Origin: Limnochorda sp. LNt
GTDB lineage: Bacteria; Bacillota; Limnochordia; Limnochordales; Geochordaceae
Assembly: GCF_035593265.1 (NCBI RefSeq)
Contig: NZ_CP141614.1
Span: 1,798,001 to 1,862,000 of the forward strand
Reading direction: 5' to 3'
DNA: 64,000 bases
Positions 1 through 10,091 of the stretch are shown piece by piece; positions within the stretch are counted from its first letter, which is position 1, and each line of letters opens with the position of its first letter. Both the position numbers and the translations under genes were made by a program. Under the pieces are notes generated by a model. That model saw only the letters and a list, made by a program, of their open reading frames with translations. It did not search any database and was not told the origin of the DNA.

Positions 1-1210
1 TGCCCACGTGGGCATCCAGGAGCACCGTGGCCAGCATGGCGGCCAGGGCCACCGGGGTGAGGTATCCGGCGAAGCTCCACGGCAGCTCGTCGAGCACCCG
101 GGCCGCCACCGCCACCAGCAGGGCCAGGGAGGCGATCATGGTCGCCATGCGGCGCGAGCGCACCACGGCCCCGTGGAAGCGGGCCAGGTAGAAGGCCGTG
201 ATGGCCACCAGCGCGGCCAGCACCAGCCCCACGCCCAGCAGGCTGCTCAGGAGCTGGCCGCCCCGCTGCAGCATGCCCAGGTCCCGCAGCAGCTGCACGT
301 GCTCCTCGGTCACCACGTCGCCGCGGCGCAGGATGACCTGGTCCTGCAGCACCATGACGGGCTGGACGCCGCGCGTCGCCTCCTGGCGGACCCGCTCCAG
401 CCGGGCCGGGTCGAGGATCAGGTTGGGCACCAGCGCGGCGGCCGCCAACTCCTGGACGACGCCCTTGACCTCCTCGGACGCATCGAGAGCCGCCACCTCC
501 TGGGCCAGCCGCTGGCGGGCGTCATCGACGTCGCCGGCGCCGATGCGCACGGTCCCCATGATCCGCTCCACCAAGGCCGGCGCCTGCTGCGTCACGGTCG
601 AGAAGCCGGCGTCGGGCAGGCGCAGGGCCGCGGCCACCACTGACCCCGGCAGCACCAGCCGCGCCTCGTCCAGCAGTCGTGGCTGGAGCGCGCCGGCCCG
701 GGCGTTGGCCGCCGACGACGAGGGGGCCTCCCCGGCCGATCTCCAGAGGCTGGAGCGCTCCTCCTTCAACAGGGTCAGGGCCTTGCGCACCCGGTCGCCG
801 GCCTGCACCGCCGCGGTGGGATCGATGGAGTAGTTGGCCGGATCCTCCGAGGCCCGGCGCAAGGCGTCCTTGACGGCCTCCTCCTGCAGGAGGGCCGTGC
901 GGTAGCGGTTTTCGATGGTGCGGGGGGCGCTGACGTCCACGGGGCTGACCTGGCCGGGCGCCAGCTGGACCGTCGGCTGGGTGACCGCCGGCAGGAAGAG
1001 GATGACCAGCACCGCCCAGGCGTAGACGGCGACCGCGGCCGGGTGACCCAACAGGCGCGCCGCCCGGTCCAGCGGCAGACGCCCCCGGTAGGTCCCGAGC
1101 CTCTCCTTGATCCAGCGCCAGGTCGTCCTTGCCCCGGCAGGGGGCCGGGCCACCACCAGGCTCCCATGGCCCTCCCCGGCCTCGCTCTTGCTCCCTGACA
1201 GGGCTCGCAA
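1..1210 (-). CDS. yqfF: 7TM-HD family membrane protein YqfF/PgpH, N-terminal part (runs off the left edge)
   Basis: Members of this family are membrane c-di-AMP phosphodiesterases with an extracellular domain, seven membrane helices and a cytoplasmic HD domain. About 403 codons are visible. A membrane helix lies near residues 58-76, followed by a long extracytoplasmic domain (about 77-315) that contains the family signature ILRRGDVVTEEHVQLL near residue 293. Further helices start near 315, 355 and 385. The HD catalytic domain would lie beyond position 1. The chosen TTG start at 1210 has an SD (aggggaggcg) about 6 nt upstream. In most Firmicutes phoH lies between yqfD and yqfF; here only about 107 nt without a gene separate them. 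Family assignment rests on domain layout and synteny. Confidence 0.85.
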   Translation of the reverse strand, partial: MRALSGSKSEAGEGHGSLVVARPPAGARTTWRWIKERLGTYRGRLPLDRAARLLGHPAAVAVYAWAVLVILFLPAVTQPTVQLAPGQVSPVDVSAPRTIENRYRTALLQEEAVKDALRRASEDPANYSIDPTAAVQAGDRVRKALTLLKEERSSLWRSAGEAPSSSAANARAGALQPRLLDEARLVLPGSVVAAALRLPDAGFSTVTQQAPALVERIMGTVRIGAGDVDDARQRLAQEVAALDASEEVKGVVQELAAAALVPNLILDPARLERVRQEATRGVQPVMVLQDQVILRRGDVVTEEHVQLLRDLGMLQRGGQLLSSLLGVGLVLAALVAITAFYLARFHGAVVRSRRMATMIASLALLVAVAARVLDELPWSFAGYLTPVALAAMLATVLLDAHVG

Positions 1211-1244
1211 ACGTCCGCCTCCCCTTGCCCCCGAACTCGTGTCC

Positions 1245-1273
1245 AGTATAGTGCGGCGCCCCCGGGAAAGCCA
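1245..1273 (-). promoter_or_regulatory. possible promoter for yqfF
   Basis: On the minus strand a TATACT -10 hexamer (1245-1250) lies about 35 nt upstream of the TTG start of yqfF. Seventeen bases further upstream is TGGCTT (1268-1273), a poor -35. It sits in the only gap of the yqfC-yqfD-yqfF cluster, where phoH would normally be. The -10 is convincing in this GC-rich context; the -35 is not. Confidence 0.35.
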
Positions 1274-1317
1274 GTCCGCCCTTGCGGGGCCGCTCTCAGG
1301 CGTCACGACGTCCCCGG

Positions 1318-2538
1318 CTACGCGTCAGGGGGATCCGGGGAGGCCTCCTCGTGGGGGGTGAAGGCGGAGATGTCCTGGATGGCCTCGATGACCGCCCGGC
1401 TGCGCACCAGGGCCTGCCCGTCGCCCGTCGGCTCCTCCCACGTCGACAGTCGCTGGGTCAAGACCTCCGGCGTCGGCCCCAGGTGCGAGGCGGCCTGCTC
1501 CAGGGCACGCTCCTCCACCAGGCGGCGCGCCTGCTCCAGGTCCACCGCGAAGCGCTCCAGCGCCATCTCCCGGTGGGTGACGTGATCCCATCGCAAAGGC
1601 AACGCGGCCAGCAGCCCCGGCAGGCGGCGATGTCGGACCTCCGTGCGGAAGCGGACGAAGGGAGGCTCCACGGCTCCGAGGCCGATCTGCCACGGGCCGG
1701 CGGTCACGAGCAGGCCCCGCGCCTGCCGCCCCGACGGCCGCTCCACCGTCAGCTCCAGGCCGGTCTCGGCGAAGCCCTCGGCCCAGACCCGGGCGTAGAC
1801 CACACCGGCCGCCCGGACGGACCGGGCATCGGGCGGGGCCCCCAGAGGAGGGCGGCCACTGATGAGGATCTGCCCCCGCCGCACCACGTCACCGGGCCGC
1901 ACCACCGGCCAGCCGGAGGCGGCCATCACCTGTACCACCAGCCCGTCCGACGCCGCCACCACGTCCCCGGGCAGCAGGGCGAGCCGCTGGTCGTCCCGGC
2001 GCGTCCGCGCCTCCACCCGGACCAGGCTGCCCTGGATGCGCACGTCCACCCAGGCCAGCTCGGGGACGGCCTCCATCAGCCCTTGCTCCAGCCGCCTCGG
2101 GTCGACCGCCGCCCGCGCCGCACCGGGGCGCAGGCCCAGGGCCACCAGGGTCGACCGCACCCGCTGGGCCTGCTCGCCGGCGACGCCCGCCACCTCCACC
2201 GCCCAGATCCGGGAGTGCAGGACGCCCATGATGGCGAGCGCCACCGCCACGCCGGCCACGAGACCGGGGCGATGGGCCAGCCGGCCCAGCACGAAGGGCA
2301 GGCCCCGCCGGCGCACGAGCCGCAGGCGGACGCCAGCCCGCCGGGCCGGGTGGCGCAAGTGCCGGTACTGGCTCGCGCGGACCCGCGCCACCAGGGCGTG
2401 AGGGCCGGGTCGGCTCACCTGACGCAGCTCGACGCCGCCTCGCGACGCCAGGTTGAGGAAGGCCGGCAGGCGCTCGCCCACGGCCCGGATGACCACGTAG
2501 CCCCGGACATAGTCGGCCAATCGCTCAGACAGCCCCAT
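1318..2538 (-). CDS. yqfD: sporulation protein YqfD
   Basis: YqfD is a membrane protein conserved in endospore formers, needed for efficient sporulation and expressed in the mother cell with YqfC. The 406-residue product has the family length and layout: a basic N-terminal cytoplasmic part, one membrane helix near residues 92-108, and a large C-terminal domain beginning with the WAVEVAGV segment and containing the LLPGDVVAASDGLVVQV region. The ATG start at 2538 lies inside the last codons of yqfC (14-nt overlap), so the two are translationally coupled. It is followed directly by yqfF, without phoH. Identification is by family features and gene order; the biochemical role is not known. Confidence 0.9.
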   Translation of the reverse strand: MGLSERLADYVRGYVVIRAVGERLPAFLNLASRGGVELRQVSRPGPHALVARVRASQYRHLRHPARRAGVRLRLVRRRGLPFVLGRLAHRPGLVAGVAVALAIMGVLHSRIWAVEVAGVAGEQAQRVRSTLVALGLRPGAARAAVDPRRLEQGLMEAVPELAWVDVRIQGSLVRVEARTRRDDQRLALLPGDVVAASDGLVVQVMAASGWPVVRPGDVVRRGQILISGRPPLGAPPDARSVRAAGVVYARVWAEGFAETGLELTVERPSGRQARGLLVTAGPWQIGLGAVEPPFVRFRTEVRHRRLPGLLAALPLRWDHVTHREMALERFAVDLEQARRLVEERALEQAASHLGPTPEVLTQRLSTWEEPTGDGQALVRSRAVIEAIQDISAFTPHEEASPDPPDA

Positions 2539-2815
2539 GCCGCTGGCCCAGGCGTACCTCCTCGATGAGCCCCGCGATGCGCAGGCGATCGGGGCGGATG
2601 GCCTCGATGACGAACCCCCGTCCCGCCACCGCGACCCGCCCGTTGGGGGTGTCGACCACGACCTCGCGGGAGGAGAAGGCCAGCAGCCCTCGATGGTTCT
2701 CGATGAGGAGCCGGCGACGACCCACCATCTCGATGCGCGTCTCGCCGAAGGCCTCGGGCGGCAGGTCCAGCGCCCTCGCCGCCCCGGCCAGCCACCCCTT
2801 GCCTCTTCTTGCCAT
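2525..2815 (-). CDS. yqfC: sporulation protein YqfC
   Basis: A 96-residue protein of the YqfC/YabP-like family, a small beta-rich sporulation protein that works with YqfD. The sequence shows the family pattern RIEMVGRRRLLIENHRGLL followed by a short hydrophilic beta-repeat region ending in RIAGLIEEVRLG. The ATG at 2815 is preceded by a G-rich SD. It is the first gene of yqfC-yqfD-yqfF and overlaps yqfD by 14 nt. Upstream (2816-2942) the region is divergent towards the P5C dehydrogenase gene. In other Firmicutes floA and nfeD lie just upstream; here they are about 8.7 kb away, behind an inserted metabolic block. Confidence 0.9.
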   Translation of the reverse strand: MARRGKGWLAGAARALDLPPEAFGETRIEMVGRRRLLIENHRGLLAFSSREVVVDTPNGRVAVAGRGFVIEAIRPDRLRIAGLIEEVRLGQRHGAV

Positions 2816-2942
2816 AGGGCCCCCCGCGAGGTTGTCTCGGTGCCCCCACGAGACCTATGCGCCAGGCGGCCGGGACAGCCCAGGCAACCGCTCGCGAGGA
2901 GGACGAGAAGGAGGGGTGGAAAGTGCCCCGGGGGGATGCACG

Positions 2943-4511
<1,569 letters not shown>

Positions 4512-4542
4512 CCGCATAGGCGGCCCCGCCGGGGGCAGACTG

Positions 4543-4580
4543 AGCGAGGCGGGCGGGAGAGCTCCCGCTCGCCTCTCGCT
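4543..4580 (+). terminator. hairpin downstream of the P5C dehydrogenase gene
   Basis: Two long arms (about 4543-4558 and 4563-4580) pair with one wobble and a 2-nt bulge around the loop gagc, 30 nt after the P5C dehydrogenase stop. There is no T-run, so it may be a transcript-end stabiliser or a weak terminator. It also ends just before the SD of the next small gene. Confidence 0.4.
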
Positions 4581-4600
4581 CTCGAAGGGACGGGAACGCG

Positions 4601-4810
4601 ATGGCGCCTCGACAGCCAGGCCGGCGCAAGCCGGCCGACGCCCCCAACCGGCTGAGGCCGCTGCGCACGGCCCAGGAGGTCGCCCGGGAGCCGGGAGCGA
4701 CCCTGGTCGGCATCGACAATCCGGACGACGCCGACGTCTACCCCCCGACCGAGACGCCCGACAGGGGCCGTCGCCGCCGCCAGGACCTGCCCCCTCGCCG
4801 GGAGGGGTGA
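4601..4810 (+). CDS. small hydrophilic hypothetical protein
   Basis: A 69-residue protein, rich in Pro, Arg and Asp, that I do not recognise. Support for coding is indirect: an SD (gaagggacggg) precedes the ATG at 4601, and nearly every third codon position is G or C as in neighbouring real genes. It has no membrane segment, no signal peptide and no cysteines. A central stretch (ATLVGIDNPDDADVYP) is the only part that looks structured; the rest is likely disordered. It stands alone between the P5C dehydrogenase and the ABC binding-protein gene. It could be lineage-specific or spurious. Confidence 0.5.
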   Translation: MAPRQPGRRKPADAPNRLRPLRTAQEVAREPGATLVGIDNPDDADVYPPTETPDRGRRRRQDLPPRREG

Positions 4811-4931
4811 GATCCCACCCGCGCCCCGGCCGGATCCGGGCAATCGGCAAAGGGAAATGGCCAGCCCCTACCGAAATCGTTCGCCCTAAAGAAGTGCCGG
4901 CATGGCCGGCGAGGGGGGGAACCGATTCGGT

Positions 4932-6647
4932 ATGCGCTGGTCAGTTGCCCGGGTCGCTCTGGCGGTCGTGGTCCTCGCGGGGTTGTGGGTGGGTACGGCC
5001 GCGGCCGGGGTGACGACCCTCGATCCGGAGGTCCGTCCGGTCTCGGGCGGCAAGTACGGCGGCGTCTTCCGCTACTCGGTGCTGGGCGACCCCAAGACCT
5101 TCAACTACTTCCTGGCCAAGGAGACCTCGTCCACCGACATCCTGGACCGGGTCTTCGAGGGTCTCACCACAGCCGACGGCGTCACCACGGAGGTGATCCC
5201 CTCCCTCGCGAAGAGCTGGGAGATCAGCCCCGACAACCGGGTGATCACCTTCCACCTGCGCCGCGGGGTCCAGTGGCACGACGGGCGGGAGTTGACCGCC
5301 GACGACGTCATCTTCTCCTTCGACCTCGTCTACGATCCCAACATCCCCAACAACTTCGTCGACGGCCTCACCATCGACGGCCAGCCCCTGACGTACGAGA
5401 AGGTCGACGACTACACCGTGCGCTTCACGCTGCCGCGGGTCTACGCCCCCATCCTGCGGTCCATCGGCATCCCCATCGTGCCGAAGCACCTGCTCTACGA
5501 CGCCTGGCGCGAGGGCCGGTTCAACCAGATGTGGGGCATCGACACCGACCCGCGCCAGATCGTGGGCACCGGTCCGTACCGGATCGTGGAGTACCGGCCG
5601 GGCGAGCGGATCGTCTTCGAGCGCAACCCCAACTGGTGGCAGGTGGACCAGGACGGCAACCCGCTGCCCTACATCCAGCGCCTGGAGGCCAGCATCGCCG
5701 GCAACCAGGACGTGCAGGTGCTCAAGTTCCTCAATAACGAGATCGACTACCTGGCCCCCAACCTGGCCCGGGTCGCGGACCTGGAGCTGCAGGCCGACCA
5801 GAAGGGCTTCCGGCTCATCAACGGCGGGCCGGCTTTCGGCACCAACTTCATCGTCTTCAACCAGAACCCCAACACCGTGCCGCAGCCCAAGCTGAGCTGG
5901 TTCACCGACAAGGCCTTCCGCCAGGCCATGGCTCACGCCCTCGACAAGGAGTCCATCATCGACCTGGCCTACGGTGGGCTGGCGCAGCCCCAGTGGAGCC
6001 CCATCGAGGCGGCCAACGTCTTCTTCCACAAGCCCGACGTCAAGCAGTACCCCTACGACCTGCAGCGGGCCCAGGCCATCCTGGCCGAGGCCGGCTATCG
6101 CAAGGGGTCCGACGGGCGGTTGCGGGATCCGCAGGGCAACGTGGTGGAGTTCGAGCTCTTGACCAATGCGGGCAACCGGGCCCGTGAGACCATCGGCACC
6201 CTCTTCAAGGCCGACCTGGAGCGGCTCGGCATCCGGGTCAACTTCCAGCCCGTCGACTTCAACTTGCTGGTGCGCAAGCTCTCCGAGACCTTCGACTGGG
6301 ATGCCATCATCATCGGCCTGACCGGCGGCGTCGAGCCGGCCAGCGGCAACAACGTCTGGCCGTCGTCGGGCGGGCTGCACATGTGGTATCCCTTCCAGGA
6401 GCGGCCGGCCACCGACTGGGAGGCCCGCATCGACTACCTCTTCGAGGAGGGCACCAAGTACCTGGATCCCAACGAGCGCAAGCGGTACTACGACGAGTTC
6501 CAGGACATCGTGGCCGAGCAGGTGCCCCTCATCTACACCGTCAATCCCGAGGCCTGGTTCGCCATCTACGACTACGTCCAAAACGCCAGGCCCACCGCTT
6601 ACGGCGGGCTCTTCTACCAGATCGGCGAGATCTGGCTGGAGCGCTAG
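4932..6647 (+). CDS. ABC transporter substrate-binding protein, peptide/nickel family (SBP_bac_5)
   Basis: Extracellular binding protein of a DppA/OppA-type importer. After an N-terminal signal peptide (hydrophobic ARVALAVVVLAGLWVGTAAA) without lipobox cysteine, the mature part has the family-5 features: GGVFRYSVLGDPKTFNYF near the start, then the conserved HLRRGVQWHDGRELTADDVI segment and VGTGPYRIVEYRPGERIVF. The ATG at 4932 is preferred because a strong SD (gaggggggaa) lies about 11 nt upstream; an in-frame ATG at 4902 lacks a good SD. The two permeases follow after an 80-nt gap that contains a perfect hairpin, which probably sets the usual excess of binding protein over permease. The substrate cannot be told from sequence. 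Confidence 0.92.
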   Translation: MRWSVARVALAVVVLAGLWVGTAAAGVTTLDPEVRPVSGGKYGGVFRYSVLGDPKTFNYFLAKETSSTDILDRVFEGLTTADGVTTEVIPSLAKSWEISPDNRVITFHLRRGVQWHDGRELTADDVIFSFDLVYDPNIPNNFVDGLTIDGQPLTYEKVDDYTVRFTLPRVYAPILRSIGIPIVPKHLLYDAWREGRFNQMWGIDTDPRQIVGTGPYRIVEYRPGERIVFERNPNWWQVDQDGNPLPYIQRLEASIAGNQDVQVLKFLNNEIDYLAPNLARVADLELQADQKGFRLINGGPAFGTNFIVFNQNPNTVPQPKLSWFTDKAFRQAMAHALDKESIIDLAYGGLAQPQWSPIEAANVFFHKPDVKQYPYDLQRAQAILAEAGYRKGSDGRLRDPQGNVVEFELLTNAGNRARETIGTLFKADLERLGIRVNFQPVDFNLLVRKLSETFDWDAIIIGLTGGVEPASGNNVWPSSGGLHMWYPFQERPATDWEARIDYLFEEGTKYLDPNERKRYYDEFQDIVAEQVPLIYTVNPEAWFAIYDYVQNARPTAYGGLFYQIGEIWLER

Positions 6648-6669
6648 CCGGGGATCGCCGTCCGTAGAG

Positions 6670-6702
6670 GTCGCGGGGGCGCCGGGCCGGCGCCCCCGCG
6701 AC
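6670..6702 (+). terminator. intercistronic hairpin between binding-protein and permease genes
   Basis: A perfect 14-bp inverted repeat (arm gtcgcgggggcgcc at 6670-6683, complement at 6689-6702) encloses a 5-nt loop, starting 22 nt after the binding-protein stop. No T-run follows. Such stem-loops in ABC importer operons commonly act as partial terminators or 3' stabilisers that raise binding-protein mRNA relative to the permeases; that role is inferred here. Confidence 0.6.
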
Positions 6703-6727
6703 GGGCGAAGGGGTGTGCCGGGGGTCC

Positions 6728-7696
6728 ATGTGGCGCTTCATCGGCCGCAGGCTGATCCAGATGATCCCCATGCTGCTCGGCATCAGCCTGCTCAGCTTCC
6801 TCATCATGTACGCGGCACCGGGGAGTTTCGTCAGCTCGTTGAAGCTCCGTCCCGACCTCTCCCCCGAGACCATCGCCCGCATCGAGGCGCAATTCGGCCT
6901 GGATCAGCCGGTGCTGGTGCAGTACCTGCGGTGGCTGTGGAACCTGCTGCGACTCGACCTGGGCCAGTCCTTCACCTACCAGGTCCCGGTCACCTACCTC
7001 ATCGGCAGCCGCGCCCTCAACACGCTGCTTTTGGCCGTCAGCTCGGCGGCCATCTCGTGGCTGTTGGCCTTTCCCCTGGGCGTCTACGCCGCGGTGCGGG
7101 CCCACACCGGCTACGACCGCACCCTGACCTTCGTCTCGCTCCTGGGGCTTTCGATTCCCAACTTCTTCCTGGCCATGCTGCTGCTCTTCGCCGTCGTGCG
7201 ATGGCGGCTGCCCCTGCCCGTCGGCGGCATGACCAGCCCCGGAGCGGCTAGCTGGGGCTTCTGGGAGCAGGTGGTCGACGTGCTGCGTCACCTGCTCATC
7301 CCCGCGGTGGTGCTGGGCACGGCCGGGGTGGCCTCCCTGACCCGCTACCTGCGCTCGGGCCTCTTGGACGTGCTCCGGCAGGAGTACATCACCACCGCCC
7401 GGGCCAAGGGCCTGCCGGAGCGGGCCGTCATCTGGCGCCACGGGTTGCGCAACGCCCTCAACGTCATGATCACCCTCTTCGGCTTCGAGCTGGGCGGGCT
7501 GTTGAGCGGCGCGGCGCTGACGGAGATCATCACCTCGTGGCCGGGCCTCGGACGGCTCATCCTGGAGGCGGTGCAGAGTCAGGACTACTACCTGGTGATG
7601 GGTAGCGTCACCATCGGAGGCGTCATGCTGGTGACGGGCAACCTGGTGGCCGACATCCTGCTGGCGTGGGCCGATCCACGGGTGAGGCTGGCATGA
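6728..7696 (+). CDS. ABC transporter permease, DppB/OppB type
   Basis: Inner-membrane permease of the peptide/nickel importer family. The 322-residue product begins MWRFIGRRLIQMIPMLLGIS, the classic DppB N-terminus with the first membrane helix, and has about six hydrophobic helices. The cytoplasmic EAA loop is EYITTARAKGLPERAVIWRH, which docks to the ATPase. The ATG at 6728 is chosen for this match; an in-frame GTG at 6713 exists upstream. The stop codon overlaps the ATG of the second permease (ATGA), so the two permeases are translationally coupled. No ATPase gene lies in this cluster, so the ATP-binding subunits must come from elsewhere in the genome. Confidence 0.92.
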   Translation: MWRFIGRRLIQMIPMLLGISLLSFLIMYAAPGSFVSSLKLRPDLSPETIARIEAQFGLDQPVLVQYLRWLWNLLRLDLGQSFTYQVPVTYLIGSRALNTLLLAVSSAAISWLLAFPLGVYAAVRAHTGYDRTLTFVSLLGLSIPNFFLAMLLLFAVVRWRLPLPVGGMTSPGAASWGFWEQVVDVLRHLLIPAVVLGTAGVASLTRYLRSGLLDVLRQEYITTARAKGLPERAVIWRHGLRNALNVMITLFGFELGGLLSGAALTEIITSWPGLGRLILEAVQSQDYYLVMGSVTIGGVMLVTGNLVADILLAWADPRVRLA

Positions 7697-8925
7697 GCCA
7701 ACCGCTGCAACCCACCGCGGGCGCGCACGCCGGCGAGTCGCTGTGGCAGGCAGGGTGGCGGCGTCTGCGGGCCAACCGCTCGGCCCGGGTAGCGGGCGCC
7801 GTCCTGATCCTCCTGCACCTGCTGGCCATCTTCGCCGACTTCGTGGGGCCCTACTCGGAGACGTGGCAGGATCGGCGCAAGTTCTACCATCCGCCCACCC
7901 GGGTCCGCATCGTGGATGCCGAGGGCAGGCTGCGGTGGCCCTTCGTCTACGGCACCGAGCTGGAGGACCGGCGCCTGCGCACCTGGCGGGAGCGCACCGA
8001 CCAGATCTACCCCGTGCGCCTCTTCGTGCGGGGCGAGCCCTATCGCCTGCTCTGGCTCATCCCCACCGACATCCACCTCTTCGGGGTCGACGCCCCCGGC
8101 AGCATCTTCTTGCTGGGCACCGACGAGCTGGGGCGCGACATCTTCACGCGCCTGCTCTTCGGAGCCCGGCGATCGCTGTTCATCGGCATCCTGGGCATCG
8201 TGCTGACGCTGACCATCAGCCTGCTGTACGGCGGGATATCGGGCTACTTCGGGGGCATCGTCGACAACGTCATGATGCGGTTGGCCGAGATCATCCTGGC
8301 CATCCCCGGCTTCTACCTTCTGGTGGCCCTCAGCGGGCTTCTGCCCCTCAACGTCCCCTCGCAGACCCGCTTCTTCTTCATCGTCGTGATCCTGAGCTTC
8401 GTCGGGTGGCCGGCCGGGGCCAGGGTGGTGCGCTCGCAGGTGCTCTCCATCAAGGAGCAGGAGTTCGTCGTGGCGGCTCGGGCCATGGGGGCCAACCACC
8501 TGCGCATCGTCACCCGCCACATCCTGCCCAACGTGATGTCGTGGGCCATCGTCAGCATGACCCTGTCGGTGCCCGGCTTCATCCTGGCCGAGTCGGGCCT
8601 CTCCCTCATCGGGGTGGGCGTCCAGGAACCTTACGCCAGCTGGGGCAACATGCTGAGCCGGGCGACCAACATCGCCTCCATCGCTCGCTTCCCGTGGACC
8701 CTGGTGCCCGGACTCGCCATCTTCGTCGCCGTGCTGGCCTACAACTTCCTCGGCGACGGCATCCGGGACGCCTTCGATCCCAAGGCCCAGTCGGCCGCCA
8801 GGCGCCCGGCGGCCTGGAGCCGCCACCTGGCCGACCGCATCCGCGGCCTGTTGGGGCTCTCCCGGCGAGCCGCCGGCGGCCGTGCCGCCACCGTGGCCAG
8901 CGGGCTCTCCGCCCCTCGGCGGTAG
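7693..8925 (+). CDS. ABC transporter permease, DppC/OppC type
   Basis: Partner permease of the same importer, 410 residues. It has the DppC layout: an N-terminal OppC_N helix (AGAVLILLHLLAIFADFVG), a large periplasmic-side loop, then the transmembrane block starting LLGTDELGRDIFTRLLFGAR. The EAA loop is EFVVAARAMGANHLRIVTRH. The loop between the first helix and the core is long (about 100 residues), as in a subset of OppC proteins. A 40-residue Ala/Arg-rich tail follows the last helix. The ATG at 7693 overlaps the preceding stop. The gene ends 23 nt before the convergent amidohydrolase gene. Confidence 0.92.
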   Translation: MSQPLQPTAGAHAGESLWQAGWRRLRANRSARVAGAVLILLHLLAIFADFVGPYSETWQDRRKFYHPPTRVRIVDAEGRLRWPFVYGTELEDRRLRTWRERTDQIYPVRLFVRGEPYRLLWLIPTDIHLFGVDAPGSIFLLGTDELGRDIFTRLLFGARRSLFIGILGIVLTLTISLLYGGISGYFGGIVDNVMMRLAEIILAIPGFYLLVALSGLLPLNVPSQTRFFFIVVILSFVGWPAGARVVRSQVLSIKEQEFVVAARAMGANHLRIVTRHILPNVMSWAIVSMTLSVPGFILAESGLSLIGVGVQEPYASWGNMLSRATNIASIARFPWTLVPGLAIFVAVLAYNFLGDGIRDAFDPKAQSAARRPAAWSRHLADRIRGLLGLSRRAAGGRAATVASGLSAPRR

Positions 8926-8948
8926 CCGGAGGGCCGGAGACGGCGGGG

Positions 8949-9908
8949 TCAGATGCCCAGCACGCGCGTGGCGTTGGTGCGGTACAGCCGCACCAGCACC
9001 TCCTCGGGCAGGTCCAGCCCCCGGATGACCGGCATCCCGTCGCAGTCCGGGTCTTCGACGGGGGAGGGGCAGACCCGGTCCGTCTCCCAAAAGAGGCGGT
9101 GGGTCCAGTAGCGCGACGTGTAGCGCACCAGCGACGAGCCGGCTGTCACCACCTGATCGGTGCCGAAGAGGATGCGGTCGGCGTTGCGCACGATGAACTG
9201 ACGCGCCGCCTCCCGCTGGCGTCCCAGCTCCCGTACCATCCACTTGGTGGCGCTGGTGTCGAGGAAGAGATTGGGGTGGCGGTCCAGCAGGGCCTGAAGG
9301 TGGTCGAGGTGCTCCGGATCGCCGCCCATGTGGGCGGCGATGATCCGGATGCCCCGGTGGCGGGCCAGCACCGCCTCCAGCTGCGGATACTGCTCCTCCT
9401 TGCTGCCGTAGAGGGAGCGGTCCGTGTAGACCCGCTCGAACCAGACGTCGGGGTCGGAGACGTGCACCAGGGCGCCGAGCCCCAGCGCCTCCATGCGAGC
9501 GAAGATCGGCTCCAGGCGGGCATCGTCGAGCCGCAGCCGGGTCGTGGCGTAGAAGCGGGGCGTGAACCAGAACTTGATCAGCCGCGCGCCCAGCTGGTGG
9601 GCCTGCTCGACCCTGGCGACGTTGGTGCGCACGAAGGCATCGGCGTCGTCGAGCTGCCGGTAGTCGAGCTGCGGCGCCACCAGGATGCGACCGTCCCACC
9701 CGTCGGCGAGGCGGGCGGGCTCGATCCACTCCCGCGTGATGACCACCAGCGTCTCGATGCCGTAGAGCCGGGCGGCGTGCAGCAGGTGGGCCGTCTCGGG
9801 CATGACGGCGGCGTGGGTGTGCACGTCGATGGCGGCGAGGTCCACCTTGGACGGGGGCGGCTCGGTGAAGTCCCGGGCGGCCGCTCGCTCCGTAACGGCG
9901 AAGTCCAA
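8949..9908 (-). CDS. amidohydrolase family protein (metal-dependent TIM-barrel hydrolase)
   Basis: A 319-residue protein of the Amidohydro_2 type. Metal-site motifs are visible: IDVHTHAAVMPE near the N-terminus, IIAAHMGGDPEHLDHLQ in the middle, RILFGTDQVV further on and the closing NATRVLGI. These resemble decarboxylase-type amidohydrolases; the substrate cannot be named. TTG 9908 is chosen because a GAGGAGG SD lies about 10 nt upstream; a TTG at 9986 would extend the protein but has no SD and adds a basic, low-complexity tail. It converges with the ABC importer genes and is divergent from the next two unknown genes. A link to peptide or amino-acid breakdown is only suggested by the neighbours. 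Confidence 0.8.
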   Translation of the reverse strand: MDFAVTERAAARDFTEPPPSKVDLAAIDVHTHAAVMPETAHLLHAARLYGIETLVVITREWIEPARLADGWDGRILVAPQLDYRQLDDADAFVRTNVARVEQAHQLGARLIKFWFTPRFYATTRLRLDDARLEPIFARMEALGLGALVHVSDPDVWFERVYTDRSLYGSKEEQYPQLEAVLARHRGIRIIAAHMGGDPEHLDHLQALLDRHPNLFLDTSATKWMVRELGRQREAARQFIVRNADRILFGTDQVVTAGSSLVRYTSRYWTHRLFWETDRVCPSPVEDPDCDGMPVIRGLDLPEEVLVRLYRTNATRVLGI

Positions 9909-10091
9909 CGTCGGTCCGACCTCCTCTTCGATGGGGCCGCGGGGTCGCTTCGACAGATTTTGCCGCGCCCGGCAGCCGCGGTGCAAGCCCGAGTGCCGGC
10001 ACGGGGACGGCCCACCCGCGCGGCCGCGGACGGCAGGAGGGCCGGTCGTGCCGCACGAAGATGGCGCCGCGAAGGGCAGGGATCGGCTCCG

